Source of the DNA: Melieria omissa
Taxonomy: Eukaryota > Arthropoda > Insecta > Diptera > Ulidiidae
Assembly (NCBI GenBank): GCA_963971225.1
Contig: OZ020269.1
Coordinates: forward strand, 31,889,264-31,953,263
Length of the DNA: 64,000 nucleotides
Reading direction: 5' to 3'
Under the pieces are notes generated by a model. That model had not been told where the DNA came from and made no database searches. It saw only the letters and a program-made list of their open reading frames with translations. Shown here piece by piece: positions 63,121 to 64,000 of the stretch (within the stretch, counting starts at the first letter, position 1; each line of letters starts with the position of its first letter). The translations under genes were made by a program, and so were the position numbers.

Positions 63121-63500
63121 ATGGAAAATTGAATCTGCTCGGATGACTACACTACCGCGGAGCTGCGAGAGTGGCTGAAAAGATTGCAGTTGTCAACGGC
63201 CTGGAACAAAGAATGTTCTGGCAATTCGAATAAGTGAAATACCAGCAGAAGTTCGCGGCGAATGCCCGGCCGCATGCGCAGAAACCATACACACGCAAGC
63301 CGAAGGTGCCGCATGCGTCGAAGCTTCCCCAGGGAACGAGAGCAATGATATCGAAGTGTGTGTTAGAACGGGAGAACATACGTTCGAATTCGATGTCGCG
63401 CCACACGGACGCTTGCGACGCCGCATCTATCGCACCTACTGTACCATTTGGCTGTGCCCGTATTTCATTTGAAATTGAAGGAAATAAAGTTCTAATTAAA
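63121..63500 (+). pseudogene. SAP-domain Gag N-terminal remnant
   Basis: The frame has a stop early (ATGGAAAATTGA). It then gives CSDDYTTAELREWLKRLQLS, shifts near 63195, and later gives ISEIPAEVRGECPA. This matches DYTAVQLRTWLRKLGLRSN ... VRISEVPANERCESPDA of the intact Gag. The Gag core is absent. Confidence 0.65.
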
Positions 63501-63506
63501 AATTGA

Positions 63507-64000
63507 ACACAGCCCTGTCAGACAGAGGTAACCACTTCACCAACACTTTTACAAAATTTTAAGCTTAAGCTTAAACATGGACAAAAATTTCTTGGACCAT
63601 TTCTTCAAGAGCAAAAGAGACGCTTGGACATTATGCATGACCCCTATGTTAGAATGAAATAAATAATAATTATCACAACACATTTTCAATGTGGCCAACC
63701 CTTCTTGTGTAAAAAATTGGAATACTATTGGTGAAAGTAAAATACGAAAATTTGCCCCGAAAGCCACTAAAATTTCCCAGAAAAATTATAAATATTAACA
63801 GGATCCAAAATTTGGCAAGTTGGGGACTTCTTCATAGCCAAGATTACTCTTAGAGGTTTTCCATTGCCTGCTGAGGACAGCCGCCGAAAGAAAAGTTGCT
63901 TTTCCTGTATTCGGTATTTAGCAGCAACTGGATTCGAATGCGAGGTCCGAATGTTGCGTTTAGTCGGGAACAATTGTTAGTATTAAGAATCAGAAATAAA
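63507..64000. other. no recognisable gene
   Basis: No coding or terminal-repeat signal seen up to the window end. Confidence 0.4.

Overview
The window looks like transposable-element-dense intergenic DNA from an insect nucleus. A brachyceran fly is my best guess. The evidence is AT-rich DNA, short GT-AG introns, gypsy-type (errantivirus-like) Gag fragments with tRNA-Lys, tRNA-Ser and tRNA-Leu type primer binding sites, BEL/Pao, Helitron, mariner, pogo, piggyBac, Harbinger, hAT and Transib sequences, and an endogenous rhabdovirus-like polymerase fragment. I found no convincing conserved host gene. Almost everything recognisable is a mobile element, usually truncated and often nested.

Layout. 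0-5.4 kb: Tc1 remnant, SAP-domain Gag with a tRNA-Leu-like PBS, a 781-bp piggyBac-type MITE, LINE and mariner remnants, and a Helitron-like 3' end. 6.3-8.7 kb: BEL/Pao integrase, an unidentified ORF, hAT and mariner scraps, and a 135-bp duplicated segment. 9.0-10.5 kb: rhabdovirus-like L gene fragment that runs directly into a truncated gypsy LTR, PBS and gag (to 12.4 kb). 12.8-17.4 kb: GC-rich block, possible exons, a TTAA MITE and a LINE tail. 17.4-25.8 kb: pogo-like element holding a piggyBac-type MITE, gag and Tc1/mariner remnants, another TTAA MITE, and LTR leader pieces with arrays of small hairpins. 25.7-30.1 kb: a SAP-Gag retrotransposon leader split by a LINE, an open gag, and a Helitron helicase end.

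32.1-35.0 kb holds a complete-looking Transib/RAG1-like transposon. It has 5-bp target duplications, RSS-heptamer-like ends and an open transposase with the catalytic triad and the zinc-binding CxxC...HxxxxH pattern. It sits inside a Harbinger transposase. 35.9-36.5 kb: intact spliced Myb/SANT-like gene, probably the Harbinger partner gene. 36.7-38.0 kb: two overlapping unidentified ORFs. 38.4-41.2 kb: three partial gypsy-type elements. 43-44.8 kb: mariner within a CACTA-like transposase. 47.5-49.7 kb: complete pogo/Tigger-like element with an intact transposase ending in a PCNA-binding-like motif.

53.4-61.3 kb is a four-level nest. A TTF-type hAT transposase gene was split by a Harbinger element (19-bp TIRs, ATA duplication). 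The Harbinger was split by a second hAT (8-bp duplication CTTACACC). The transposase of that hAT was split by a ~350-bp insertion (TATTGAT duplication). The right edge holds gypsy protease, PHD-finger and piggyBac fragments and a fourth SAP-Gag remnant.
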